Source of the DNA: Haloactinospora alba
GTDB lineage: Bacteria > Actinomycetota > Actinomycetes > Streptosporangiales > Streptosporangiaceae
Assembly: GCF_006717075.1 (NCBI RefSeq)
Contig: NZ_VFQC01000001.1
Span: 3,519,501 to 3,583,500 of the forward strand
Direction of reading: 5' to 3'
Length of the DNA stretch: 64,000 nt
Positions 54,104 through 61,817 of the stretch are shown piece after piece. Each line of letters opens with the position of its first letter. The first letter of the stretch is position 1. Made by a program: the position numbers and the translations under genes. The notes below the pieces were generated by a model. That model did no database searches and was not told where the DNA came from. It saw only the letters and a program-made list of their open reading frames with translations.

Positions 54104-55696
54104 TCAGGAGGGCGGCCGGGACGCCTCCCCGCTCGTGGCATCCGGAGGCGAGGACGGCGGTGACGGCGAGGAGGGAGTCACCGGAGGCGGGGAGGCCGGG
54201 GTGATCTCCCGGTCCGGGTTCTCCGCGATGTGGCGCTCGATCTGCGCCGAGGTGAGGCCGACCCCGCCCAGTGTCACGTTGTCCCACGCCTGCAGGCGTT
54301 TCGTCTCGGCGTCGAAGTACAGCACCGACGCCTCGTACGGCGTGGGCTCGTCGGAGTCCTGCTCCAACCCGCTCAGGCCGGCGCCACCGGTCGACCCCTG
54401 CACGAAGAACCGCGTTCCCGTGTCCGCCACCTCGGTGGAGCGCTGGTGCTCGCTGCCCGCCAACACCAGCGGCACCTCACCGCTGAACGCCCGGCCCTGC
54501 ACTTGGTCGTGCAGCACGCTGACGTCGACCGGGGGTTCGGCGCCGGCGATGGAACGGGCCTGCTCGGCCCCGATTCGGGCGACCTCCTCCGCGCTGGGGT
54601 TGTCCCGCGTCCGGTCCGGAGCGAACCGCGGATCCCCCGCCCCGTACAGCGTGAGACCACCGACCTCGCGAACCTCCCCGTCGAGGACGACGGCGTTGTC
54701 CTGCGCCGCCACCGCACGCTGGGTTCCCTGGGAGTCCTGCCTCCCCCGAACCCACACGTAGGGGGCGTCGATACCGGAGATCTCCTCGGCGAACGTGTCC
54801 TCGGCCGTGCTCCCCCGGTCGGTGAGGTCGCCGGTGTCGACCACGAAGTCCGCCTGGAACTCCTCCTGGAGGGAGCCGATGACGTTCCAGGCGGCCGGGT
54901 TGAGGTGGATGTCCGAGACGTGCAGCACACGGATCGTCGAACTGTCGTCCTCGTAGACCGGCAGCGTGGACGTCGCCTCGTACAGTTGTGAGACGTTTCC
55001 CATAAGACCCGCCAGCTGCTCCTGGTACTCGGAGAACCGGCTGACGGCGTCCTCGACGCTGCCCACCACCTGGGGGGCGCCCGCGAGCAGCCCCGAGTAG
55101 CGGGGTTCGGCGATGGAGCTGGGGTTGAACGTCGCCGCGGCCATCCCCGACGCCGAGGCGAACGTCACCAACGCGGTCACCGCGCTCCACCCGGCACGTC
55201 GCCGGTCCCGGAACACCAGCAGCGCACCGCCGGCCGCCCCCAGGACGGCGGTCACTCCGGAACGCACGAACAGCCGTATGACGCCGTCGCGCAGGTCGGA
55301 GCCCACCTGTTCGGAGATGCGGCTGATGTCGTCCGGGTTCTGGAACATCCGTTCGGCGGCGTCCAGCCGGATCTCCGCGACGTTGGCCTTCATCCGCAAC
55401 GGGGCGGAGTGCGTGTCGAACTGGAGGGTTCCCAACGGCGCCACGTTGACGACGGTCTCCCCGTTCCAGCTCGGCCGCATACTGAGGTCGACGTCGGCGG
55501 GGCCGATCGGGGTGAGCACCTGGCCCCCCAGCACGAGTCCCAGCCACCCGCCGGCCAGACCCGCGCCCACCACGGCCGCGCCCCGCCACAGACGGCCGCG
55601 CCGTACGCGGGAGATCCAGCCGCGGACACGGGCGGCCCAACCGGACAGGCGGCGCCACCGGACAACGTCCCGTATCGATCGCACGCGTGGGAACAC
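54104..55696 (-). CDS. Membrane-anchored metallophosphoesterase
   Basis: About 530 residues. The N-terminus has a basic stretch and helix AAVVGAGLAGGWLGLVLGGQ, a folded region to about 170, then another hydrophobic pair. The calcineurin-like domain (about 265-450) has VLHVSDIHLNPAAWN (D-x-H), VVDTGDLTDRG (GD) and a degenerate GNH[DE] site reading RGRQD, plus GSEHQRS where GHxH is expected. It ends in a Pro/Ser-rich tail. Catalytic metal sites are partly substituted, so activity may be reduced or altered. Two closely spaced GTG starts (55696, 55684) are possible. Divergent neighbour is the small zincin. It is probably anchored with the catalytic domain outside. Confidence 0.82.
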   Translation of the reverse strand: MFPRVRSIRDVVRWRRLSGWAARVRGWISRVRRGRLWRGAAVVGAGLAGGWLGLVLGGQVLTPIGPADVDLSMRPSWNGETVVNVAPLGTLQFDTHSAPLRMKANVAEIRLDAAERMFQNPDDISRISEQVGSDLRDGVIRLFVRSGVTAVLGAAGGALLVFRDRRRAGWSAVTALVTFASASGMAAATFNPSSIAEPRYSGLLAGAPQVVGSVEDAVSRFSEYQEQLAGLMGNVSQLYEATSTLPVYEDDSSTIRVLHVSDIHLNPAAWNVIGSLQEEFQADFVVDTGDLTDRGSTAEDTFAEEISGIDAPYVWVRGRQDSQGTQRAVAAQDNAVVLDGEVREVGGLTLYGAGDPRFAPDRTRDNPSAEEVARIGAEQARSIAGAEPPVDVSVLHDQVQGRAFSGEVPLVLAGSEHQRSTEVADTGTRFFVQGSTGGAGLSGLEQDSDEPTPYEASVLYFDAETKRLQAWDNVTLGGVGLTSAQIERHIAENPDREITPASPPPVTPSSPSPPSSPPDATSGEASRPPS

Positions 55697-55803
55697 GCGT
55701 CCATGATGCCTGGTACCTCCGGTGTGACAACGCCCGTCGCGCGTCGCAGCCTCCGAGGCCGCCGCACGGTGCCGGTATCGCCGTGGCGGGGCGCGGGCGC
55801 ACA

Positions 55804-56157
55804 ATGCGGGGCGTGGTGGAACTATCCCGTACCCAGTTCGAAGAGCTCGTCGGTGACGCCCTCGACACCATTCCGACCGAGCTGACCCGGTTCATGGACA
55901 ACGTCGTCATCACGGTCGAGGAGGACCCGCCGCAGCCGGGCCTGCTCGGACTGTACGAGGGGGTTCCCCTCACCGAGCGCGGGGAGGGCTACGCCGGGTT
56001 CCTGCCCGACCAGATCTCCCTCTACTGGCGGGAGATCTGCCGGATCTGCGACACCGCCGAACAGGTCGTCACCGAGGTACGCGTCACCGTCGTACACGAG
56101 ATCGCGCACCATTTCGGTATCGACGACGCCCGGCTGCACGAGCTCGGGTGGGGGTAG
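55804..56157 (+). CDS. Minimal metallopeptidase-like protein (HExxH zincin)
   Basis: A 117-residue actinobacterial zincin of the 'metallopeptidase family protein' group. The motif VVHEIAHHFGIDDARLHELGW gives HEIAHH with a downstream aspartate as third ligand. Residues 1-95 are a compact alpha/beta domain (FMDNVVITVEEDPP, LPDQISLYWREICRIC). Many close relatives in actinomycetes are uncharacterised. ATG at 55804 lacks a strong ribosome site; a GTG 9 bp downstream is possible. Its TAG stop is formed by the first bases of MITE copy 2, so the end may have been altered, though the GW ending matches relatives. Confidence 0.85.
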   Translation: MRGVVELSRTQFEELVGDALDTIPTELTRFMDNVVITVEEDPPQPGLLGLYEGVPLTERGEGYAGFLPDQISLYWREICRICDTAEQVVTEVRVTVVHEIAHHFGIDDARLHELGWG

Positions 56158-56309
56158 GTCCTGTTTTCGGACGCTCGTCCTGCCGCGCGTCGCCCCGGCG
56201 GCGTTCCCGTCGGTCGACGGAGGGGCCGCTCCGCCTCCCCCCCCTCGCTGCCGTGCCGGACGGCACCGGAGACGCCGCTCGCGACGAACAGCGTCCGAAA
56301 AACATGCCC
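56155..56309 (-). repeat. MITE-like element, copy 2 (inverted, at the zincin stop codon)
   Basis: Its left end TAGGTCCTGTTTTCGGACGCT is that of copy 1's complementary end. Read on the minus strand it matches copy 1 over most of its length (for example GGACGCTGTTCGTCGCGAG and GAGCGGCGTCTCCGGTGCCG). The far end (AAAAACATGCCCA) has lost the perfect TIR, so this copy looks older. The TAG of the element is the stop codon of the zincin. 56310-56491 beyond it holds no gene except the MFS upstream region. Confidence 0.75.
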
Positions 56310-56491
56310 AGGCCCGCAGCACGGCAACGCTCCCGGCCTACCGGGAAATGTCTCGCTCGTACCGGTCGGATGTGGTTACGCCCGGGTTGAATTCCGGTGA
56401 ACCGCTTGCGAAACGCATCCCGATAACAGACTCTGGGTCATAAGTTAACGACTGAGCGTTATCAGATGCGGACCAGTAAGGGAGCCGCCGG

Positions 56492-57865
56492 GTGGACCAA
56501 CCGCGTGCGGACGACCACACAATCTGCCCCCCACCGCACGACGAACAGGACGCTGACTCTCCCCCCACCGACCCCGCGACCGTTTCCGACGACACTGACG
56601 CCCGGGAACAGCCCGCTCCGCTGTCGGACTGGCGCCGCGGCTACCGCGAGGTGGTGCGCGTGCGCGAGTTCCAGGCGATGTGGCTCGCCCACGCCCTGTC
56701 GATGACGGGGAACTACCTCCTCAACCTCGCGGTGACGGTGCTGGTGTACCAGCAGACCTCCTCCGCGATGGCGGCCGGGGTCACCATGGCCCTGACCTTC
56801 CTGCCCCAGATCGTCGGCGGCCCTCTCCTCTCCGGGCTGGCCGACCTGTTCCCGCGCCGGCGCGTGCTGCTGGTCAGCGACATAACCCGGGCGGTGCTCG
56901 TCTCCGGGATCGGCATACCCGGACTGCCCCTGTGGGGTATCTGGGCCCTGCTGTTCGCCTCGATACTGCCCCTGGTGCCGTTCAGCGCTGCCCGGGCGGC
57001 GCTCCTCACCGAGGTCGTCCAGGGGGAGCGTTACATCGCCGGGTCGGCCATCATCAATATCACCTCCCAGGCGGGGACCCTGGTGGGCCTGCTCAGCGGA
57101 GGGTGGGTCGTCGCCATGATCGGCCCGAACTCGGCCGTCATGTACAACGGGCTGACGTTCCTGGTGTCGGGTCTCATCATCTACGTGGGGGTGCGCGCAC
57201 GCCCCTCCCCGCGGCCCGACGGGGACGCGGGTCCCGGCCTGTGGCGGATGACCCGGGACGGGACCCAGCTCGTGTTCCGCGATCCCCGGCTGCGCACGCT
57301 CGGCCTTCTCGCCTGGTTGGCCGGCCTGTACATGGTTCCCTACGGGCTCGCCAACCCCCTGGCCGACGAGATGGGCGGCGGCGCGGTGACCGCCAGCCTG
57401 ATCATGGCCGGTCCGTCCATGGGCGCCGTCGTGGGTGGTTTCGTGCTGACCCGACTGGTCACGCCGCACACGCGGATGCGGATGCTGGGCCCGCTGGCGG
57501 TGGCCGCGTCGCTGCCGCTCACCGTCTGGTTCCTCCACCCGCCCCTGTGGCTGGTGGTGGTGCTGTTGATGATTTCCGGTATGACCGCCGCCTACCAGTT
57601 CGTCGCGAACGCGGCGTTCGTGCTGTGCGTTCCCGCCGACGGGCGCGGCCTGGCGTTCGGTCTCGTCGCGGCGGGATTGCAGGCTGCCCAGGGGATCGGT
57701 ATCGCCCTGGCGAGCGTTCTCGCCGAGACCGTGGCGACCCACACCATCGTCACCGTCGCGGGCGTGCTCGGTGTGGTGTGCGCCCTCGGGTTGGCCCTGT
57801 CCTGGTCCCGGTGGTGCGACGGGGCGATAGCGGCGATGGACGCGACGGAGGAGGAGACCGGGTGA
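56492..57865 (+). CDS. MFS transporter (enterobactin/drug exporter-like, EntS type)
   Basis: A 457-residue MFS protein. After a ~55-residue polar N-terminus comes FQAMWLAHALSMTGNYLLNLAVTVLVYQ, typical of MFS_3/EntS-like exporters, then SGLADLFPRRRVLLVSDITRA. The second half repeats the fold with 11-12 helices in total. It probably exports a metabolite or siderophore. GTG at 56492 follows GGGAG. Convergent with the PspC gene 14 bp downstream. No partner operon indicates a substrate. Confidence 0.88.
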   Translation: MDQPRADDHTICPPPHDEQDADSPPTDPATVSDDTDAREQPAPLSDWRRGYREVVRVREFQAMWLAHALSMTGNYLLNLAVTVLVYQQTSSAMAAGVTMALTFLPQIVGGPLLSGLADLFPRRRVLLVSDITRAVLVSGIGIPGLPLWGIWALLFASILPLVPFSAARAALLTEVVQGERYIAGSAIINITSQAGTLVGLLSGGWVVAMIGPNSAVMYNGLTFLVSGLIIYVGVRARPSPRPDGDAGPGLWRMTRDGTQLVFRDPRLRTLGLLAWLAGLYMVPYGLANPLADEMGGGAVTASLIMAGPSMGAVVGGFVLTRLVTPHTRMRMLGPLAVAASLPLTVWFLHPPLWLVVVLLMISGMTAAYQFVANAAFVLCVPADGRGLAFGLVAAGLQAAQGIGIALASVLAETVATHTIVTVAGVLGVVCALGLALSWSRWCDGAIAAMDATEEETG

Positions 57866-57879
57866 GCGGCCCTCGGACC

Positions 57880-58140
57880 TCAGACGTTGTCCTGCCGGCC
57901 CTGGGCGTTGCGGATGAGGCGTTCCAGCAGCGACGCGTCGGCGCCGCGTTCCGGCATCACCAGCCACGCGATGATGTACAGCAGGACACCGCTGCCGACG
58001 AAGAAGGTGAACACGGCGAACACCAGCCGGACGAGGTTGGCGTCCACGCCGAGGAACTCCCCGATTCCGCCGCACACGCCGGTGAGGAGACGCTGGTCGG
58101 TGCTACGGCGCAGGCTGCGCTTCTCGAAGTTCTCAGTCAT
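57880..58140 (-). CDS. PspC-domain membrane protein
   Basis: An 86-residue PspC domain: LRRSTDQRLLTGVCGGIGEF, then a hydrophobic helix LVRLVFAVFTFFVGSGVLLYIIAWLVMPE. PspC senses envelope stress or organises the membrane. ATG 58140 sits 1 bp after GGAGG, too close for normal initiation; GTG 58161 in frame would add seven residues and may be the true start. Confidence 0.87.
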   Translation of the reverse strand: MTENFEKRSLRRSTDQRLLTGVCGGIGEFLGVDANLVRLVFAVFTFFVGSGVLLYIIAWLVMPERGADASLLERLIRNAQGRQDNV

Positions 58141-58352
58141 ACCTCCAGCGTGCCGCCTCACCCCGTCTCGTGCCTATCGGGAAGCCCCCTGGCACGCCCC
58201 TGAACCACCCCTGACCGAGGTGTACGGACGGCGCGTGTCGCCCCGCCGGCCCGAGGGCACCGGAGAGAGGGCGGGCGACGGGGTCCGGGGCCGGGGTGTC
58301 CGCGTGGGGGGCCGCTCCCGCTGGGGGCGAGCGCCTCAGGGGTGGCGGCCTC

Positions 58353-58724
58353 TCAGTTCGGGGCGTGTTCCGGGAGCCACGTGTCGGCCCACCGGCTGAG
58401 TTCGGCGACCACATCGGAGAGCGCCTCCCCCTTGTCCGTGAGCCGGTACTCGATCCGTACCGGGGTCTCGTCGTGGACGACGCGCCGCACGATGCCCTCC
58501 TCCTCCAGCTCCTTGAGGCGCTGGGACAGGACGCGGTGCGACATGGCGGGCCAGGCCGCGGCGATGTCGTTGAACCGGGTCTCCCCGGCCAGGAGCGCGC
58601 GCACGATCGCCCCCGCCCACCGGCGCCCGATGATGTCCAGCGCGGCGTGGTAGCGGGGACAGGACGCGCTGTCGCCGGGCCGCAGCCGGGACGGCTGCCG
58701 TTCGTTTGCTGCTCTCTCACCCAT
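58353..58724 (-). CDS. HxlR-family transcriptional regulator
   Basis: A 123-residue winged-helix protein: CPRYHAALDIIGRRWAGAIVR, then GETRFNDIAAAWPAMSHRVLSQRLKELEEEGIV and YRLTDKGEALSDVV. The cysteine at position 16 near the start is where HxlR/DUF24 redox sensors have their reactive cysteine. ATG 58724 lies only a few bases from AAAGG, so the message may be leaderless. Divergent from an MFS pump; repeats around the promoter are probable operators. It probably derepresses the pump under thiol stress (quinones, aldehydes). Confidence 0.88.
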   Translation of the reverse strand: MGERAANERQPSRLRPGDSASCPRYHAALDIIGRRWAGAIVRALLAGETRFNDIAAAWPAMSHRVLSQRLKELEEEGIVRRVVHDETPVRIEYRLTDKGEALSDVVAELSRWADTWLPEHAPN

Positions 58725-58732
58725 ACCTTTGA

Positions 58733-58781
58733 GGTTACCAAAAATAACCCCGTTGACACAGGTAACCGCAACCAATAACTT
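58733..58781 (+). promoter_or_regulatory. Promoter of the MFS pump with HxlR repeat elements
   Basis: TTGACA (58753-58758), 17 bp spacer, TAACTT (58776-58781). The inverted repeat GGTTA-N7-TAACC (58733-58749) and a second GGTAACC at 58761-58767 inside the spacer are placed to let the HxlR regulator block RNA polymerase. Confidence 0.68.
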
Positions 58782-58875
58782 ACTCTTCGCAACTCGGTAT
58801 AACTATGTAACCTACTTCTCGGTCGGTACCGCGCCCGGAGCGCGGCCGACCCCGAAACGGAAGGGAAGCTCCGGC

Positions 58876-60093
58876 ATGGCCACAGCCACCGACTCCTCTC
58901 CACATCCCGCCCCCGACCGCGAGCAACGGGCACCGTGGAAGAGCTGGCTCGCCGTCCTCACCGTAGCGGTCGGGATCTTCTCCCTCGTCACGGCGGAACA
59001 GCTACCGGTGGGGCTGCTGACCTCCGTCGGGTCCAGCCTGGACGTGTCCGAGGGCACGGCCGGCCTGATGGTGACCGTCCCCGGTATCGTCGCCGGCGTG
59101 TCCGCGCCGCTGGTACCACTGCTGGCGGGCTCGCTCGACCGTCGGTGGCTGCTGGCGGCGCTGATGCTCCTCATGGCGGCGGCACACCTCGTCTCCACCG
59201 TCGCCCCCAACTTCGCCGTGCTCCTCACGTCCCGCGTCCTGGTCGGGCTGAGCATCGGCGGGTTCTGGGCGATCGCCGGCGGGTTGGCCACCCGGCTGGT
59301 TCCCCAGCGGTCGGTGGCCAGGGCCACCTCCCTCGTCTTCAGCGGGGTGGCGGCCGCCAACGTGCTGGGGGTTCCCATGGGCACCCTCATCGGTGAACTC
59401 GCCGGCTGGCGCACCGCCTTCGCCGCGCTCGGCGGGCTGGGCGCCGTCGTCCTGCTCGGCCTGCTCGTGCTGCTGCCGCACCTTCCCGCATCCGAACCCG
59501 TCCGGGTGCGCGCCCTGGCGCAGCAGTTCGGCAACACCGGGGTGCGCCGCGCCGCCCTGGCCACCTTCCTCGTGGTCACCGGCCACTTCGCCGCCTACAC
59601 CTTCGTCAGCCCCGTCCTGCAGCGCCTCTCCGGGATAGACAGCGGGATGATCAGCCAGCTCCTCCTGGTGTACGGCGCCGCCGGGCTGGTCGGGAACTTC
59701 CTCGTCGGCGCGGCCGTGGCCCGCGACGTCCGGCGCACCATGCTGACCATCAGCGCGGCACTGACGGTCATCCTCGTACTGTTCCCCCTGCTGGGGGGCA
59801 ACGGGATCGGCGGCACGGTCCTCCTCGTCCTCTGGGGGCTGGCCTTCGGCGGTGTGTCGGTGAGCCTGCAGACCTGGGTCATCAAGGCCGCGCCCGCGGC
59901 GGTGGAGGCGGCGACGTCCCTCTACGTGTTCGTGTTCAACACCTCCATCGCCCTGGGTGCCCTGCTCGGCGGGATCGTCGTCGACAGCCTCACCCTCACC
60001 GCCGCGCTGTGGTTCGGCGGGGCACTGGTCCTGCTCATGGGTCTCACCGCCGCGGGGTTGCGCAAAGCGCAGCTGGCGAGCACCGAGAGCTGA
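58876..60093 (+). CDS. MFS efflux transporter (AraJ/YdhP-like) under HxlR control
   Basis: A 405-residue DHA1-type MFS pump. It begins with VAVGIFSLVTAEQLPVGLLT, a signature of AraJ/YdhP arabinose-efflux permeases, then LVPLLAGSLDRRWLL (motif A position) and GGFWAIAGGLATRLVP. Twelve helices. It is divergent from HxlR with a consensus promoter. ATG 58876 follows GGAAG. Likely exports sugars, purine analogues or xenobiotics. A long hairpin ends the gene. Confidence 0.9.
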   Translation: MATATDSSPHPAPDREQRAPWKSWLAVLTVAVGIFSLVTAEQLPVGLLTSVGSSLDVSEGTAGLMVTVPGIVAGVSAPLVPLLAGSLDRRWLLAALMLLMAAAHLVSTVAPNFAVLLTSRVLVGLSIGGFWAIAGGLATRLVPQRSVARATSLVFSGVAAANVLGVPMGTLIGELAGWRTAFAALGGLGAVVLLGLLVLLPHLPASEPVRVRALAQQFGNTGVRRAALATFLVVTGHFAAYTFVSPVLQRLSGIDSGMISQLLLVYGAAGLVGNFLVGAAVARDVRRTMLTISAALTVILVLFPLLGGNGIGGTVLLVLWGLAFGGVSVSLQTWVIKAAPAAVEAATSLYVFVFNTSIALGALLGGIVVDSLTLTAALWFGGALVLLMGLTAAGLRKAQLASTES

Positions 60094-60111
60094 GGCCGGA
60101 CGCGCGGCAGC

Positions 60112-60147
60112 GTGTGTGGCGGACCGGGACTCCGGACCGCCACACAC
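60112..60147 (+). terminator. Hairpin terminator after the MFS pump
   Basis: Stem GTGTGTGGCGG / CCGCCACACAC (11 bp), with an inner CCGG/CCGG extension and a 4-base loop, starting about 20 bp after the stop codon. Confidence 0.72.
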
Positions 60148-60266
60148 CAGCGGGAAAGGGGCCACGTGACCGGCTCCCGGACCGCCTCTATTGCTGTGCG
60201 ACCACAACGCAACTGAGATACACTTCCCCGCAGTGGCACACCCCGGACACTCGGGACCTGTGCCGC

Positions 60267-60339
60267 GGGCCCTTAGCTCAACTGGCAGAGCAACGGACTT
60301 TTAATCCGTGGGTTCAGGGTTCGATCCCCTGGGGGCCCA
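60267..60339 (+). tRNA. tRNA-Lys (TTT)
   Basis: Plus-strand cloverleaf: acceptor GGGCCCT, D-arm TAGCTCAACTGGCAGAGCA, anticodon loop CTTTTAA between CGGA-type arms, T-loop GGTTCGATCCC, discriminator A. CCA follows in the DNA (60340-60342). A decayed tyrosine integrase just downstream suggests that the 3' half of this tRNA served as an att site. Confidence 0.94.
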
Positions 60340-60344
60340 CCACA

Positions 60345-60391
60345 AAACCCCAGGTCAGACCGCATTCAACCGGTTCTCTGGCCTGGGGTTT
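60345..60391. terminator. Bidirectional hairpin between tRNA-Lys and integrase remnant
   Basis: AAACCCCAGG at 60345-60354 pairs with CCTGGGGTTT at 60382-60391 (10 bp), with further imperfect pairing inside. The A- and T-rich ends make it usable as an intrinsic terminator in both directions. Confidence 0.68.
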
Positions 60392-60447
60392 CGTTGTGTG
60401 TGTGCTCCATGTGTGCTCATCAGTCTGGAGCTAGTCGCCGTCGCAGG

Positions 60448-60999
60448 TCAGACCCTTCTCTTACGGCTGCGATCCAGCGGCAACAGGGCCGCGGTTGCCT
60501 CAGCGGCCTGGTGGGCGACCTCGGGGAACACGTGCTGGTAGGTGTCCTGGGTGAAGCCGGTAGTGGCATGGCCCAGTTCGGTGGACACAACCGTGACATC
60601 GACTCCGGCAGCCAGACTCAGAGAGGCGGCCCCGTGGCGTAGGTCGTGCAGCCGGATCGGGGGCAATCCCGCCTGCTGGGCCAGACGGTGGAACAACGCA
60701 CTCACCCAGGCGGGATACAGAGGCGCTCCCGCAGAGTGGGTGAACACGAACCCACTGTCGTTCCATGCCTGGCCCACCTGCAGACGTTCGGCAGTCTGAG
60801 CGGCGCGCCAGTGCGTGAGCACTGTCGTGGTTTCCGTGTCAAGGGTGATGGTGCGCTGCCCGGCGCTGCTTTTCGGAGTGGTGGACACCGTGTCCCATCC
60901 CAGCTGCACCGTTTGGGAGCAGATATCGATGGCCTGATCGTTCAGGCGGGTGTGCTGCCAGACCAGACCGACCGCCCACCGCGACGTAGGGGGTTCTCC
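60448..60999 (-). pseudogene. Tyrosine recombinase (integrase) remnant
   Basis: Only the C-terminal catalytic half is readable: TVSTTPKSSAGQRTITL, GFVFTHSAGAPLYP, the box-II HDLRHGAASL (H-x-L-R-H) and LGHATTGFTQDTYQHVFPE with the catalytic tyrosine. Upstream, PPTSRWAVGL runs directly into VWQHTRLND. The usual ALGLRQGEALGL segment carrying the first catalytic arginine is missing, and the N-terminal core-binding domain is absent. An in-frame ATG at 60909 begins too late to make an active enzyme. It is next to tRNA-Lys, as expected for an integrated element that has mostly decayed. Confidence 0.82.
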
Positions 61000-61817
61000 C
61001 GGATGGAGGCCTTCGCCGGTGACCGGGCACCCACCACGAGAGGCTGAGCGCGCTCATCGGCTAGGCGCTGGCCGATCCAACGGTCGAAGCCACCTGATTC
61101 TCGGAGCTCTGTGGGCTGCGGCGGAGTCGGTGTCATCATGACGAGCTCTTGCTGGTCTCTGATGGTGGTAGCACGCGCACGCTTCTCCGCGTATTCCTTG
61201 TCTTTTCCCTTTCGTTTCCCTTCCGCAACACCACTAGTGGTGGTGCTGGCCACCGGCCCACAGCACCCCGGCGGGGAGAGCCGAACCCGACAGTGACCCA
61301 CACGAGGCACCCACCGCGGGGACACACCACCACCCCGCCCCCTGGACACCCGGGACAAACCCTCGGTTATTCCCGTGGCCGGAGCTGAACACACCCCGGA
61401 CTCCCGCGGGATAACCCTAGTGCTGGTCATCGTCCTACGCCGTTCCAGACCACCGCGATACCCCCGCCCGTGGCCAGACACCCCGACCACGGTCACCCCA
61501 ACCACGAACGGCACGGGGGGTGGGTGCGGAACAGAAGACCGTATGTTTGAGTGCTTCCTGAACCGAAACTGAGAACACTCTGAGAGATCCCGTGAGCCGC
61601 AGGGGTTCTCACCCCCCGTCCCAGGAGGCGCCCCACCCCTCTTCTCTTCGTGTGCCGCCGGCCCATGTGCGATCCCACCACCATCCACGGTGCTCGCGTT
61701 GCAGCCCCCGGGCGGTGGTGTCTCGCACCGCACCGCCGGCACGCCGTTGCCCTCGTGCTTGTCGCACCACACGTGTGGTGCGACAACTCCCCCACGCGCG
61801 ACCAGGTGAGGACAGAC
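61000..61817. other. Element-like DNA with a 28 bp perfect palindrome before the YD-repeat gene
   Basis: No confident gene. A minus-strand frame at 60942-61139 (MMTPTPPQPTELRESGGFDR..., 65 residues) has weak support and no recognised family. ACCACTAGTGGT is a 12 bp palindrome near 61232. At 61759-61786 a perfect 28 bp palindrome (half-site TTGTCGCACCACAC) lies 31 bp upstream of the WapA-like ATG and could be an operator or an mRNA hairpin. Confidence 0.45.
61759..61786. promoter_or_regulatory. Perfect 28 bp palindrome upstream of WapA-like gene
   Basis: Two 14-base halves, TTGTCGCACCACAC and its exact reverse complement, with no loop. Its position, 31 bp before the start codon, suggests a repressor operator or a translational hairpin controlling the YD-repeat protein. 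Confidence 0.55.

Noticed and set aside
60942-61139. A 65-codon minus-strand frame (MMTPTPPQPTEL...) in the decayed element
   Set aside because: It overlaps the integrase remnant in another frame, has only a weak ribosome site, and matches no family that I recognise; kept as a note, not a gene.
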